Translations under genes and position numbers: made by a program | Virus record (IMG/VR): IMGVR_UViG_3300034062_007046 | Location: 1 to 64,000 of that record | DNA from: a virus | Direction: 5' to 3' (one strand) | DNA length: 64,000 nucleotides | Shown: in pieces, positions 41,183 to 49,379 of the stretch | Position numbering within the stretch: the first letter of the stretch is position 1 | How the letters are laid out: the number at the start of each line of letters is the position of its first letter | Notes under the pieces: generated by a model | What the model saw: only the letters and a program-made list of their open reading frames with translations | The model's database searches: none | Told to the model about the DNA's origin: nothing

Positions 41183-43153
41183 ATGGCTAATCCATTAAAA
41201 ATTTTAACTCACTTATCTGCAAGCGAAGCAGCAGATTTCGCAAAAGCAGTAAAATTCAACGAAGTTGTTACACTTGCTAACAAAAAAATCGTTGGTCTTG
41301 CTGAAGGTACGGCAGCAGGCGATGCAGTTCGCTATGAGCAATTAACCGCAGAAGCATCACTCCGCGTTTCTGGCGATTCTTCACTAACATCACGTCTATC
41401 AGTCGAAGAATCAAACCGCGAAGCAGCAGTTAGCAGCGAAACATCATCACGCATTTCAGGTGATAACTCATTAGGCGCTCGCGTTTCAGCCGAAGAGTCA
41501 ACCCGCGCTTCCGCTGATACATCGTTAACATCACGTATCTCAGCAGAAGAATTGGCACGTGCTTCAGCTGTCACTTCAGCTGCAACTTCAATTGATGCTC
41601 GCGTATCAACAGAAGAATCAGCAAGAGCATCAGCAGATACTTCATTAACAACAAGATTATCAGCTGAAGAATCTGTAAGAGCTTCAGCTGATACAGCAGA
41701 AGCATCAGTACGCGCTTCAGCCGATGCTTCACTAACTGCTCGTCTTTCAGCAGAAGAAAGTGCATCACTATCAGTTGATGTAAGCCTTTCAGGTCGCATC
41801 ACTGATGAAGCATCAATTCGTGCTTCAGCTGATGGTTCATTGGCTCTTGCGTTTGCTTCAGCTGATACTTCACTATCAACTCGTCTTGCAAGTGAAGAAT
41901 CATCCCGCGCTTCAGCAGATACTTCTCTAACATCACGCATTTCAGCAGAAGAATCAGCCCGCGCTTCAGCAATCGTTGCAGCAAATTCTTCACTTGATTC
42001 ACGTATTTCAGCAGAAGAATCAACACGCGCTTCAGCAGATGGTTCATTAGCTGTTGCGTTTGCATCAGCCGATACATCATTAACAACTCGTTTATCAACT
42101 GAAGAATCAGTACGCGGTTCAGCTGTTGTAAGTATTGACGCGGCAATTTCAGTCGAAGGATCAACACGTGCATTAGCAGACTCTTCATTAACAACTCGTC
42201 TATCAACTGAAGAAGTTGCCCGCGCAAGCGCAGATACTTCATTAACAAGCCGTGTATCAACTGAAGAATCAGTACGTGCTTCAGCAGACGCAAGCCTTGT
42301 TGCTGCTCTTTCAGCGGAAGCTTCATCACGCGCAGCGGAAGATCTAAAATTCCTCTATCTTGATGGCACACGCGCAATGCAAGGCGGTCTTAACATGGGT
42401 GGTTACGATATCACCTCTGCTAAGAGCGGTTCATTCAGCGGTGACGTTACCGTTCAAGGTAGCCTCAACGTTAAAGGCGCTCTAACTTACCTTGAAACCA
42501 CAAATACCCAAGTTAAGGACAACCAAATTGAACTTAACTACGCAGCAACACCAGTAAGCAATGCAAATGCTGGTATCGTAATCAAGGGTAGCGAAGCTGG
42601 TAAAGACGTAAGCATGATCGTTGATGCAGACGGCGGTAATTTAGTTGTCAACACAATGGTTTCTGCTTCAGCACTCAAGGCATCAGGCAACGGTGAACTT
42701 GGTGGTGCATTAGTAGTTAAGGGTCAAGCAGCTGTAAGCGCCTCATTAATGATCTCTGGCGCTTCATTTGGTGACGCCGGCGCAGATGCAGCACTTGGCT
42801 ATGCTAACAACATGTACAATGTTGATAGCGCTATCCGCTTCTTGGCTGGTAGAAGCACCGGTATGGCAGACGGCTACACCAGCCTACGCCACGTTGCTGA
42901 TTTTGCACTTGTCGGTGGTACAAAGACATATGCATTACCAGAAACTGCTGCATTTGCATCAGGACAACTCAACAAAATTATGGTTGATGTTCTTGTTGCT
43001 GGCACAACTGGTGGCTGGGTCAACGATCTAATCGCTGTTAAACTCGAAACCGTTGGTAGCTATCTACAAGTCGTAATCGATGCGCCAGCCCACGGTAACG
43101 GTAATGTACGTCTAATCGCCGTTAACGAAGGTATGGGTATCGAAGGGGAATAG
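41183..43153 (+). CDS. Repeat-rich tail fibre protein
   Basis: Start is ATG 41183 (656 aa), with GGGAG 10 nt upstream; a GTG seven codons earlier lacks a site. Residues 1-10 carry the PLKILTHL docking-like motif shared with other fibres. Residues about 55-385 consist of an 18-residue repeat of the type SAEESARASADTSLTSRI, probably a long trimeric helical or mixed shaft. Next comes a typical fibre segment (LDGTRAMQGGLNMGGYDIT, then QIELNYAATP). Residues about 569-656 form the shared beta-module (VNDLIAVKL, then VIDAPAHG). Codons differ from neighbours: many CGC/CGT arginines and C-ending codons, suggesting high expression. It has its own promoter-like and terminator elements. Confidence 0.85.
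   Translation: MANPLKILTHLSASEAADFAKAVKFNEVVTLANKKIVGLAEGTAAGDAVRYEQLTAEASLRVSGDSSLTSRLSVEESNREAAVSSETSSRISGDNSLGARVSAEESTRASADTSLTSRISAEELARASAVTSAATSIDARVSTEESARASADTSLTTRLSAEESVRASADTAEASVRASADASLTARLSAEESASLSVDVSLSGRITDEASIRASADGSLALAFASADTSLSTRLASEESSRASADTSLTSRISAEESARASAIVAANSSLDSRISAEESTRASADGSLAVAFASADTSLTTRLSTEESVRGSAVVSIDAAISVEGSTRALADSSLTTRLSTEEVARASADTSLTSRVSTEESVRASADASLVAALSAEASSRAAEDLKFLYLDGTRAMQGGLNMGGYDITSAKSGSFSGDVTVQGSLNVKGALTYLETTNTQVKDNQIELNYAATPVSNANAGIVIKGSEAGKDVSMIVDADGGNLVVNTMVSASALKASGNGELGGALVVKGQAAVSASLMISGASFGDAGADAALGYANNMYNVDSAIRFLAGRSTGMADGYTSLRHVADFALVGGTKTYALPETAAFASGQLNKIMVDVLVAGTTGGWVNDLIAVKLETVGSYLQVVIDAPAHGNGNVRLIAVNEGMGIEGE
41350..42340 (+). repeat. Degenerate 54-bp (18-codon) tandem repeats within the fibre gene
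   Basis: The protein repeat RISAEES-ARASADTSLTS recurs with substitutions across this stretch, often with an inserted shorter unit (LAFASADTSLSTR type). DNA copies such as TCAGCAGAAGAATC and CGCGCTTCAGCAGATAC recur at about 54-bp spacing. The repeats are diverged at wobble positions, which limits recombination. They encode the fibre shaft; unequal exchange would change fibre length in steps of 18 residues. Confidence 0.85.
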
Positions 43154-43162
43154 TAAAAATTA

Positions 43163-43182
43163 AAATCAGTTTAGTCTGATTT
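43163..43182 (+). other. Small hairpin preceding the main terminator
   Basis: AAATCAG (43163-43169) and CTGATTT (43176-43182) pair around a 6-nt loop. It lies 10 nt after the fibre stop codon and 2 nt before the strong terminator stem. It may aid termination or protect the 3' end from exonucleases. Confidence 0.5.
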
Positions 43183-43184
43183 GG

Positions 43185-43214
43185 GGAGCGGAGAGAAATC
43201 TCCGCTCCTTTTTT
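43185..43214 (+). terminator. Strong Rho-independent terminator after the repeat-fibre gene
   Basis: GGAGCGGAGA (43185-43194) pairs perfectly with TCTCCGCTCC (43199-43208) around a GAAA loop, followed by six T. The ten-pair GC-rich stem is the clearest terminator in the window. It separates the highly codon-biased fibre gene from the DUF2827-like pair, so these are probably transcribed at a lower level or from another promoter. Confidence 0.92.
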
Positions 43215-43264
43215 ATTTATAAGCTATTTTTAGACTACTTATGTATAGAATATTGGAGTCTAAA

Positions 43265-44395
43265 ATGAATAAAATAAATTTAGGTATTACCGTACTTATA
43301 GATAAGCCAACCGAGTCTTTTTTTACAAATGGCATCAGACAAAACGCAATAATAATGCGTGATCTTTATAAAAAAATAGATTTTGTTGGTGATGTTTATT
43401 ATGTAAACTTTGGAAAACAGAAAGATTACTCGCAGTCTCCTTGGAAAGAATACGAGGAAAACATCATACAATTTGAGGAAATGTTTGATAAAATAAATGT
43501 TTTGGTGGTTTCATGTGTTACCATCAATAAAGATATAGCTGAATTAGCGAAGAAAAAAGGTATAAAGATCGTACACCATATTATGGGTAATGAATATTAC
43601 TCATTTGTTGAAAGCGTATTATTTAAAAAGGAAGAAACGACTGTTTTTTCAAAAGAGCGTCATTATGATGCAGTTTGGATTTCCCCACATCTATACGAAA
43701 CAAATAAAGATATTTTTGAAGTATCCTATGAATGCCCAGCATATGCTGGAGCTTACGTTTGGTCACCGCAGTTTCTTGAACAGCACGTAAATGCTCTTTA
43801 TGAAACTAAAAAAATAGCATCTAAAATTTATAATCCAGCAGGCATAGAACAAAAAAGACTTGGAGTATTTGAGCCAAACTTAAGTTTTATGAAAAATTCT
43901 ATTTTTCCTATATTAATAGGAGAAAAACTGCAATTAAAACACCCAGAACTATTAGATAGTTTAAATTTGTTTGGCTCATCTTCAATAAAAGATAAAAAAC
44001 AATTAATAAATTTTGTAAAAACATTAGAAATTCAAAAAAATAAAAAGATTTTCTTTGAAGATAGGTACCCAATAGCTTGGGCGCTTTTCCAGCACACAGA
44101 CATTTTGTTATCCCATACACATCATTGCGATCTGAATTATGTATATTTTGATGCTGCTTGGTTAGGATTTCCAGTGGTACACAATTCTAAATTTATCAAA
44201 AAACTTGGTTGGTATTATGATGAGTTTGACGCAGATGATGCTGTGAAGCAAATAAAAAAATCAATAAATTATTTCGATAACGCAAACAATAGAGAGAAAT
44301 ATTTAAAAAATTCAAAAGAATTTATTTCTGCCTATTTGCCAACGCAAGATAAAAATGTTGAAGCTTATAAGTTATTATTAGAAAAAATGTTTTAG
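43265..44395 (+). CDS. DUF2827-like protein, putative glycosyltransferase (first of tandem pair)
   Basis: Start is ATG 43265 (376 aa), with GGAG 6 nt upstream; the in-frame ATG at 43241 lies before that site. INLGITVLIDKPTESFFTNG followed by IRQNAIIMRDLYKK is the hallmark opening I associate with DUF2827, a group of GT-B-like proteins of unproven activity found in phages and bacteria. Other features are IKIVHHIMGNEYYSF, DAVWISPHLYETN and a C-terminal LNYVYFDAAWLGFPVVHNS, which resembles a GT-B donor site. The neighbouring gene is a paralog. Its place next to a Ser/Ala/Thr-rich fibre suggests fibre glycosylation, which is inference. Confidence 0.72.
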   Translation: MNKINLGITVLIDKPTESFFTNGIRQNAIIMRDLYKKIDFVGDVYYVNFGKQKDYSQSPWKEYEENIIQFEEMFDKINVLVVSCVTINKDIAELAKKKGIKIVHHIMGNEYYSFVESVLFKKEETTVFSKERHYDAVWISPHLYETNKDIFEVSYECPAYAGAYVWSPQFLEQHVNALYETKKIASKIYNPAGIEQKRLGVFEPNLSFMKNSIFPILIGEKLQLKHPELLDSLNLFGSSSIKDKKQLINFVKTLEIQKNKKIFFEDRYPIAWALFQHTDILLSHTHHCDLNYVYFDAAWLGFPVVHNSKFIKKLGWYYDEFDADDAVKQIKKSINYFDNANNREKYLKNSKEFISAYLPTQDKNVEAYKLLLEKMF

Positions 44396-44403
44396 GAATT
44401 TAA

Positions 44404-45543
44404 ATGAAAAAAATAAATATTGGTATCACACTTTCAATAGATCCAACTGAATCGCTTTTCACAAACGGTATCAGACAAAATGTTATTATTTTAAGAGAGC
44501 TTTACGAAAGATGCGAAGGCGTTGAGAAAGCATATATTATAAATACTTCTGGAAAAAATATACCAGATGATCCAAATACTCCGCTATATCCTTTTCGTAA
44601 CCTTATAATCGATCTAAAAGATGTAAAAAAATATTGTAATTTTGTTGTTGTAGCTCATGGCTCACTATTGCCAGCAGAATATAAAGAATTACATAATTCT
44701 GGGATAAGGATAGCAAAATTAATTCTTGGTAATTTATTCTCAATGTTTAATGAGCAAATTTTATTCAAAAGCAACGATGAATATTATGGGGTTTTTAATA
44801 GAAATGAAGGGTTTATAAGTAAAACTTGGCTGTCGGCGCATTACTTTAGAGATAGGTATTTTTTTGAAACACTTTATGGATGCGAGGCAAAAATTGCTCC
44901 TTATGTTTGGGATCCGCGCTTTATAGAAAAGAGTAATGAAAATTATAAATCTCTTTATGGAAAAACTTGTGAATACAGCCCAAGTGGAAAACAAGAAAAA
45001 CGTATATTAAATTTTGAGCCAAACCTTAACATGGTTAAGACTTCAACACAATCTGTTGTGGTATTAGAGAGATTTTATCGACAAAATCCACAATATGTTG
45101 GTGATTGTTATTTTTTTAATACCAATATCATAAAACAAAAAAAAGACTTTATAGATTTTGTAAAAAATCTCGATATTTATAAATCTGGTAGGGCTTCTTT
45201 TGAGGGCGGTATTGCAATAGTAAACGCTTTGGGAAAATATGGTGACATTGTAATAGCAAGCCAAAATCAAAACGAGCTAAACTATCTTTATCTTGACGCG
45301 GCTTGGATGGGCTATCCAATTCTTCATAATTCGCCAATGATGAAAGAAATTGGATACTGTTACGAAGGTAACGATGCTCAACAGGCTTCAGAAATCTTGT
45401 TAGATATATGCCAAAATTTTGATAAAAATCATGAACAATACAAACATGAATCAAGACAAAAAGCAAGCAAATATATGATAACAAACGAAGAGCACATAAA
45501 AGAATACACAAAGCTTATACACGAAGTTATGGATAGCAAATGA
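44404..45543 (+). CDS. DUF2827-like protein, putative glycosyltransferase (second of tandem pair)
   Basis: A 379-aa paralog of the preceding protein. The N-terminus reads INIGITLSIDPTESLFTNG then IRQNVIILRELYER. Shared landmarks include GIRIAKLILGNLFSMF, KTWLSAHYFRD, IAPYVWDPRFIE and LNYLYLDAAWMGYPILHNS near the C-terminus. Divergence is moderate, so duplication is not recent or selection has separated the two. They may act on different acceptors or as a pair. A weak GGAA lies before the ATG. The 3' end overlaps the next gene (ATGA). Confidence 0.72.
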   Translation: MKKINIGITLSIDPTESLFTNGIRQNVIILRELYERCEGVEKAYIINTSGKNIPDDPNTPLYPFRNLIIDLKDVKKYCNFVVVAHGSLLPAEYKELHNSGIRIAKLILGNLFSMFNEQILFKSNDEYYGVFNRNEGFISKTWLSAHYFRDRYFFETLYGCEAKIAPYVWDPRFIEKSNENYKSLYGKTCEYSPSGKQEKRILNFEPNLNMVKTSTQSVVVLERFYRQNPQYVGDCYFFNTNIIKQKKDFIDFVKNLDIYKSGRASFEGGIAIVNALGKYGDIVIASQNQNELNYLYLDAAWMGYPILHNSPMMKEIGYCYEGNDAQQASEILLDICQNFDKNHEQYKHESRQKASKYMITNEEHIKEYTKLIHEVMDSK

Positions 45544-45737
45544 AACGCAAAGTTACCTATTTAGTAAAATATATGGATGAAATAATAAAAGAAGTGCTGA
45601 TGCATACAAGGGATATAAAAACGCAAGGAGAATTATTAAAAAATAGGCAAATACTTGATGAAGCAATAAAAAAATTAGAAAAAAAATACGATAATATCAT
45701 AAAAGACATACAAAACGATATAGATGGCGAAGAATAA
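45540..45737 (+). CDS. Small charged helical protein, function unknown
   Basis: A 65-aa protein rich in Lys, Glu and Ile (KYMDEIIKEVLMHTRDIKTQ), probably one or two helices able to form a coiled coil. The ATG overlaps the stop of the second DUF2827-like gene and its own stop is TAATG with the next gene. Tight coupling on both sides supports it as real. No family recognised. Confidence 0.6.
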   Translation: MKRKVTYLVKYMDEIIKEVLMHTRDIKTQGELLKNRQILDEAIKKLEKKYDNIIKDIQNDIDGEE

Positions 45738-45991
45738 TGAAAAATAAATTTAATTTTTTACAATTTACAAATTGGCTTTTTATTTGTAGAGAAAACATAG
45801 AATCAATAAAACAAGATGTATTGCAAGAAAAAATAACAAAACAAGATGCAATAGAAAAATTGCTTGCAGAAAAGAAAAAAATCTCTATTTTGAGAGATGT
45901 TTTAGATAGAAAAGTACGACTATTTGGTATTCAAGCTGGCTTTTTACGATCATTAAAAGATCTTAAAAAAAGATATGGAATAGAAGAGTAA
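45737..45991 (+). CDS. Small helical protein, function unknown
   Basis: An 84-aa, basic, helical protein (FNFLQFTNWLFICRENIESI near the N-terminus, then KITKQDAIEKLLAEKKK). It is coupled to the preceding small gene through TAATG. The two small genes lie between the putative glycosyltransferases and a fibre gene, so a chaperone or assembly role is possible but unsupported. Confidence 0.6.
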   Translation: MKNKFNFLQFTNWLFICRENIESIKQDVLQEKITKQDAIEKLLAEKKKISILRDVLDRKVRLFGIQAGFLRSLKDLKKRYGIEE

Positions 45992-46022
45992 GACTAATTA
46001 TTCTATATTTGAGGAATAATGA

Positions 46023-48155
46023 ATGTCAGGCAACGGTAATGGCAACGGTAATGGCAACGGTAGAAAACCAGTAAAAGTTCTTACCGACCTTGAAACGCGA
46101 AAGCAAATTTTAAAAACTGATTCCGGCAATAATGTACTTTTTAAAGTTTCTGGTACGCTTGGTAATGGCGCAGTTAGCTCTTCTCTACCAATAACAGGCA
46201 CTCAAGCCTATTTTTCAAATGATGTGACCATTGATGGTGTTCTTAAAGCCAGCGAAATTCAAGTTACAACTTTAGTAAATTCATTAAATTATGAAACTTC
46301 CATTTCTGCGTCTATTAACGCCCTTTTAGATGTTTCCGCTTCATCCGCAGAAGTTGATCAATTTCTTAAATGGAATGGAAGCCAATGGGTTCCCGGCGAT
46401 GTCAGCAATGGATCAATCGGTGCTGCCGAAGATGGAGATTATACCGATGGTTTGTTCACAGATTTCACCGAAGCAACGCCAATTGGTACAGCCGTAGATA
46501 GAATAAATGAAGTTCTAAAAGGTTTAGCCCCCAAAGTAGCACCAGATTTATCAAATTTAGAAAAAACATCTGGTGCTACTGGTACAAATATGCGCCTCGC
46601 GTTTGGTGCTTCTTATTCAGTAGCTGGTTATGAGTCGGTTACGGCATCATTAGGTGCAACATTAACAAATAAAGATTTTACAGAAGCATTTACAGCTGCA
46701 AATGGGGCAGGAGGCTTCCCAGTAAGATTAGGTGCTTATGCCTCACCAGTGGCATTAACCATGTCGCTGAATAACAATGTTTCTGCGGACGCTGGAGCTT
46801 TTACAAACTATCCAGCAAAAGCGTTTAATGTTCCAACTAACGGCGCAGGAGCATATATTTTAGAAGTAAACGGCACTCAAATTACTCCATCTGGTTCTAC
46901 ATCAGACACTAATTCTGCTGTTAGCCAAACATTCTTGCTATCCGCAGCGAATACAGCATCATTTATTGGTTCTGGTCAAGGTTTTGATCTATTTCGGCAC
47001 AGAACCGCTACAGTTGGTATACCAACAAGTTTATGGCGCAATGGTCATAACTACGCAAAAGTTACACATGTTTCTTCGCTTGGAACGCATGTAACAAACT
47101 TTATTGACTGGGTTTATGATCCATCCGCCGCAGCTGGAACAAATAATTATGGCTTTACCTCCCCGACTTCAGCATCTTTCGTCGTAAGCGGAGCAAAGTA
47201 TCTTTCTGGTGTCAAGTACTATACAAGCGTAGCATACAACTTTACTACAAATGTAAGTAACTTCTATAGAAATATTTATCCGGTAGCTGGTGGGTTATCT
47301 TTTAGCGGTTTGACCGCAGGATTGAGCGCTGGAAGCGTTTCTATCCCAACGCCAACAACAAATCTTGATGATATTGCAGTAAGTGTAGGTCATACATTTA
47401 ATGGATCATATAGATTACTCGGAGCATCTCTCGCTTCAACGCTAAATTCAGCAAATGGTCTCGGCAAAACAGGTGCAACAACTTTAACAACAAATACAAT
47501 TCTTTACGATAATGTGAACACTGCTAATACAACAGCAGCTGAATACTTCTGTTTAGAAAATTATCGTGCTGAATCTGGCAGTTATGCAATCCAAGCGGAC
47601 GCATCTAATGCAATAGGAGCCTTCCCAAGCGGATCATCATTAGCTGCTGGCGAATTAGCGGTTTACAACGGCGCAATGCGTTACCCAACAAAAATTTTAA
47701 ATAATGGCGATATAGACGGCTCTGGTGTTGTACATATGATTGCAGGACAACCAGATTATTCTGCTGAAAGTGGCAATAAAACCTATCACCGCGTATTCCG
47801 TAATGGTAGCAGCGCAATTGCAGTATTTACCTTAACAATAAATGGCGGTAGCGGAATCAACGTAACAACCCACGAAGGAACGTTGAATACCAATAATATA
47901 AAAGCTTGGATTAAAATTCCCGGCAAAACAGGATGGCGTGATATAGCAACAGGAACGCCTGCGCCCGGTTATTCCGCCACTGCGGATAATTTAGGAGCTT
48001 TGCAAGGTTCTAAAGTTACAACTTCAACCTCTTCAACCCATACAATTAACTTATTAACTGAAGGTTTAGCTGTTAATGAATATTTTGTATTAAGAATAGA
48101 AGCTTCTGATACTTGGACTAATAATATAAGCTCTATAACCATAACAGGACTCTAA
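46023..48155 (+). CDS. Tail fibre-like structural protein with Gly-Asn N-terminal tract
   Basis: The 710-aa protein begins with SGNGNGNGNGNGRKPVKVLTD, a Gly-Asn linker followed by the KVLTDL docking-like motif shared with other fibre proteins. Near residues 135-180 lies GDYTDGLFTDFTEATPIGTA then VDRINEVLKGL, a segment I associate with fibre proteins of aquatic phages. The rest is beta-rich with Gly/Ser/Thr-rich loops, ending in EYFVLRIEASDTWTNNISS. GAGG lies 8 nt before the ATG. The protein probably contacts host surface or forms part of a fibre chain. Confidence 0.78.
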   Translation: MSGNGNGNGNGNGRKPVKVLTDLETRKQILKTDSGNNVLFKVSGTLGNGAVSSSLPITGTQAYFSNDVTIDGVLKASEIQVTTLVNSLNYETSISASINALLDVSASSAEVDQFLKWNGSQWVPGDVSNGSIGAAEDGDYTDGLFTDFTEATPIGTAVDRINEVLKGLAPKVAPDLSNLEKTSGATGTNMRLAFGASYSVAGYESVTASLGATLTNKDFTEAFTAANGAGGFPVRLGAYASPVALTMSLNNNVSADAGAFTNYPAKAFNVPTNGAGAYILEVNGTQITPSGSTSDTNSAVSQTFLLSAANTASFIGSGQGFDLFRHRTATVGIPTSLWRNGHNYAKVTHVSSLGTHVTNFIDWVYDPSAAAGTNNYGFTSPTSASFVVSGAKYLSGVKYYTSVAYNFTTNVSNFYRNIYPVAGGLSFSGLTAGLSAGSVSIPTPTTNLDDIAVSVGHTFNGSYRLLGASLASTLNSANGLGKTGATTLTTNTILYDNVNTANTTAAEYFCLENYRAESGSYAIQADASNAIGAFPSGSSLAAGELAVYNGAMRYPTKILNNGDIDGSGVVHMIAGQPDYSAESGNKTYHRVFRNGSSAIAVFTLTINGGSGINVTTHEGTLNTNNIKAWIKIPGKTGWRDIATGTPAPGYSATADNLGALQGSKVTTSTSSTHTINLLTEGLAVNEYFVLRIEASDTWTNNISSITITGL
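46029..46061 (+). repeat. 12-bp tandem repeat encoding a Gly-Asn tract
   Basis: GGCAACGGTAAT is repeated 2.75 times, directly after the start codon and one serine codon. It encodes alternating Gly and Asn. Because the unit is a multiple of three, copy-number change would alter linker length without a frameshift. Confidence 0.85.
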
Positions 48156-48158
48156 TAA

Positions 48159-49277
48159 ATGGCTTTAACAGAGAAAAACCAGTTATTAATAGCATTTAAA
48201 AAACTTTATGGTAAGAGCCATACAAGCGCTAAATTTGGTATTTTTAACGAAAGTATAGGATCTTCCGTACAGCTTGGTTCAAGCACTATTTTTGGGAATA
48301 ACATACCGTCAGTCCCAAGTTCCTCATTTTATAGCATAACAGAAGGCACGGTAGAAAAAATACAATTTACTTTAGAGCCAATTGCGCTTTCTACTTATGC
48401 AAGCACATTAGGTTCCATCGCTGGTACTACAATAGACGATGAAGGCAATACGGCAGTAAACGGAGTTCATGCTTATAAATTAGTTCTACCAAGTGATTAT
48501 GTAAGTAATTCGTCTAATGCTAAAAAGGGAACTGGAGCATTTTTAAATTCTGCTGTTCTTTCTGACTCAAATGGTGCTCTGCAATTAGTTCCTCCATCTT
48601 TTGGGGATCTTTATAGCGCACAAATAAGCAGTTCTTCTGGGATTATTGGCGGTCTTGACGACGAGGATTATTATTTAGATTATTATTCTGGTATTTTATT
48701 TATACAGGATATTGGTAGAACACCAACAGCGGTCACTGCGTATGCATACGTAGGTGATTTTGTTAGCGATTTGCTAACAGATATAACCTCTGATTATATT
48801 ACAGAAGTAGTTGCTGGAACAAATTTAACTGGCGGTGGCTCAAGCGGTTCGGTAACAGTAAGTTTAGCTGATAATATTTCATTAACTTCCGTAACGGCTT
48901 CGTTATATGGTACTGCATCCCACGCAATAACAGCTTCATACGCTGAAAGCACCACTTTTGATCCTACACAAATTATTCATGCTTACAAGCGCTTAAGATA
49001 TCAAGAGATTGGGTATTTTGATGCATCTGGTAGTGCATTAATACAGTTGCCGACTGGTGCCTACGGGGGTTCGGCATTTCCAACAGCTTCTTTAGATTAT
49101 GTAAATGTAAGCGTTTTTGTAAAAGATGGCACTTTGTGGACAAATGATATCTTGGCAGTTAGTGTTTATGAGTCATCAAGCTATATTTATGTTTCTCTTG
49201 AAGCGCCAGAATTGACTGATACCGATCAATACAAATTATTAGCCATAAATGAAGATCCAACATATTATACTATTTAA
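48159..49277 (+). CDS. Fibre-associated structural protein ending in the shared beta-module
   Basis: The 372-aa protein opens with a helix (LTEKNQLLIAFKKLYGKSHT) and then beta-rich sequence. LDDEDYYLDYYSGILFIQD (about residues 162-180) resembles a segment frequent near fibre proteins of aquatic phages. TEVVAGTNLTGGGSSGSVTV (about 214-233) is a repeat type common in fibre shafts. The last about 95 residues (from about 277) form the shared module, with WTNDILAVSVYESS then VSLEAPEL, aligned with the C-terminus of the repeat-fibre protein. It starts 3 nt after the upstream stop. Confidence 0.74.
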   Translation: MALTEKNQLLIAFKKLYGKSHTSAKFGIFNESIGSSVQLGSSTIFGNNIPSVPSSSFYSITEGTVEKIQFTLEPIALSTYASTLGSIAGTTIDDEGNTAVNGVHAYKLVLPSDYVSNSSNAKKGTGAFLNSAVLSDSNGALQLVPPSFGDLYSAQISSSSGIIGGLDDEDYYLDYYSGILFIQDIGRTPTAVTAYAYVGDFVSDLLTDITSDYITEVVAGTNLTGGGSSGSVTVSLADNISLTSVTASLYGTASHAITASYAESTTFDPTQIIHAYKRLRYQEIGYFDASGSALIQLPTGAYGGSAFPTASLDYVNVSVFVKDGTLWTNDILAVSVYESSSYIYVSLEAPELTDTDQYKLLAINEDPTYYTI

Positions 49278-49291
49278 TTCTGCATGTGAAA

Positions 49292-49300
49292 TGGTATAAT
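49292..49300 (+). promoter_or_regulatory. Extended -10 promoter for the fibre genes at 49380 onward
   Basis: TGGTATAAT is a perfect TGn-TATAAT extended -10. No good -35 lies 16-17 bp upstream, which extended -10 promoters do not require. Initiation near 49307 gives a leader of about 73 nt with a GGAG (49364-49367) before the ATG. It occupies a 102-nt gap, one of the largest in the window, which otherwise holds nothing recognisable. T4 middle promoters also use this -10; a convincing MotA box was not seen. Confidence 0.42.
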
Positions 49301-49379
49301 ATTTTAACTTACTTTGCAAAATAGGTAGCTCAAAACTATTTATTTACATATCTACTTTTGCTTGGAGTTTTAGATATTT

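Noticed and set aside
41350-42340. CRISPR-like regular repeats
   Set aside because: The repeats are contiguous, in frame, degenerate at wobble sites and lack spacers; they encode an 18-residue protein repeat.
41332-42377. Long reverse-strand open frames of 202 and 192 aa across the fibre repeats
   Set aside because: They are low-complexity mirror products of the 54-bp repeats (runs of Ser/Ala/Glu or Leu), lack ribosome sites and oppose a clearly coding + strand gene.
43241-43264. Upstream ATG start for the first DUF2827-like protein
   Set aside because: It lies before the GGAG at 43255-43258 and adds eight residues absent from the family's usual beginning; ATG 43265 fits both criteria.
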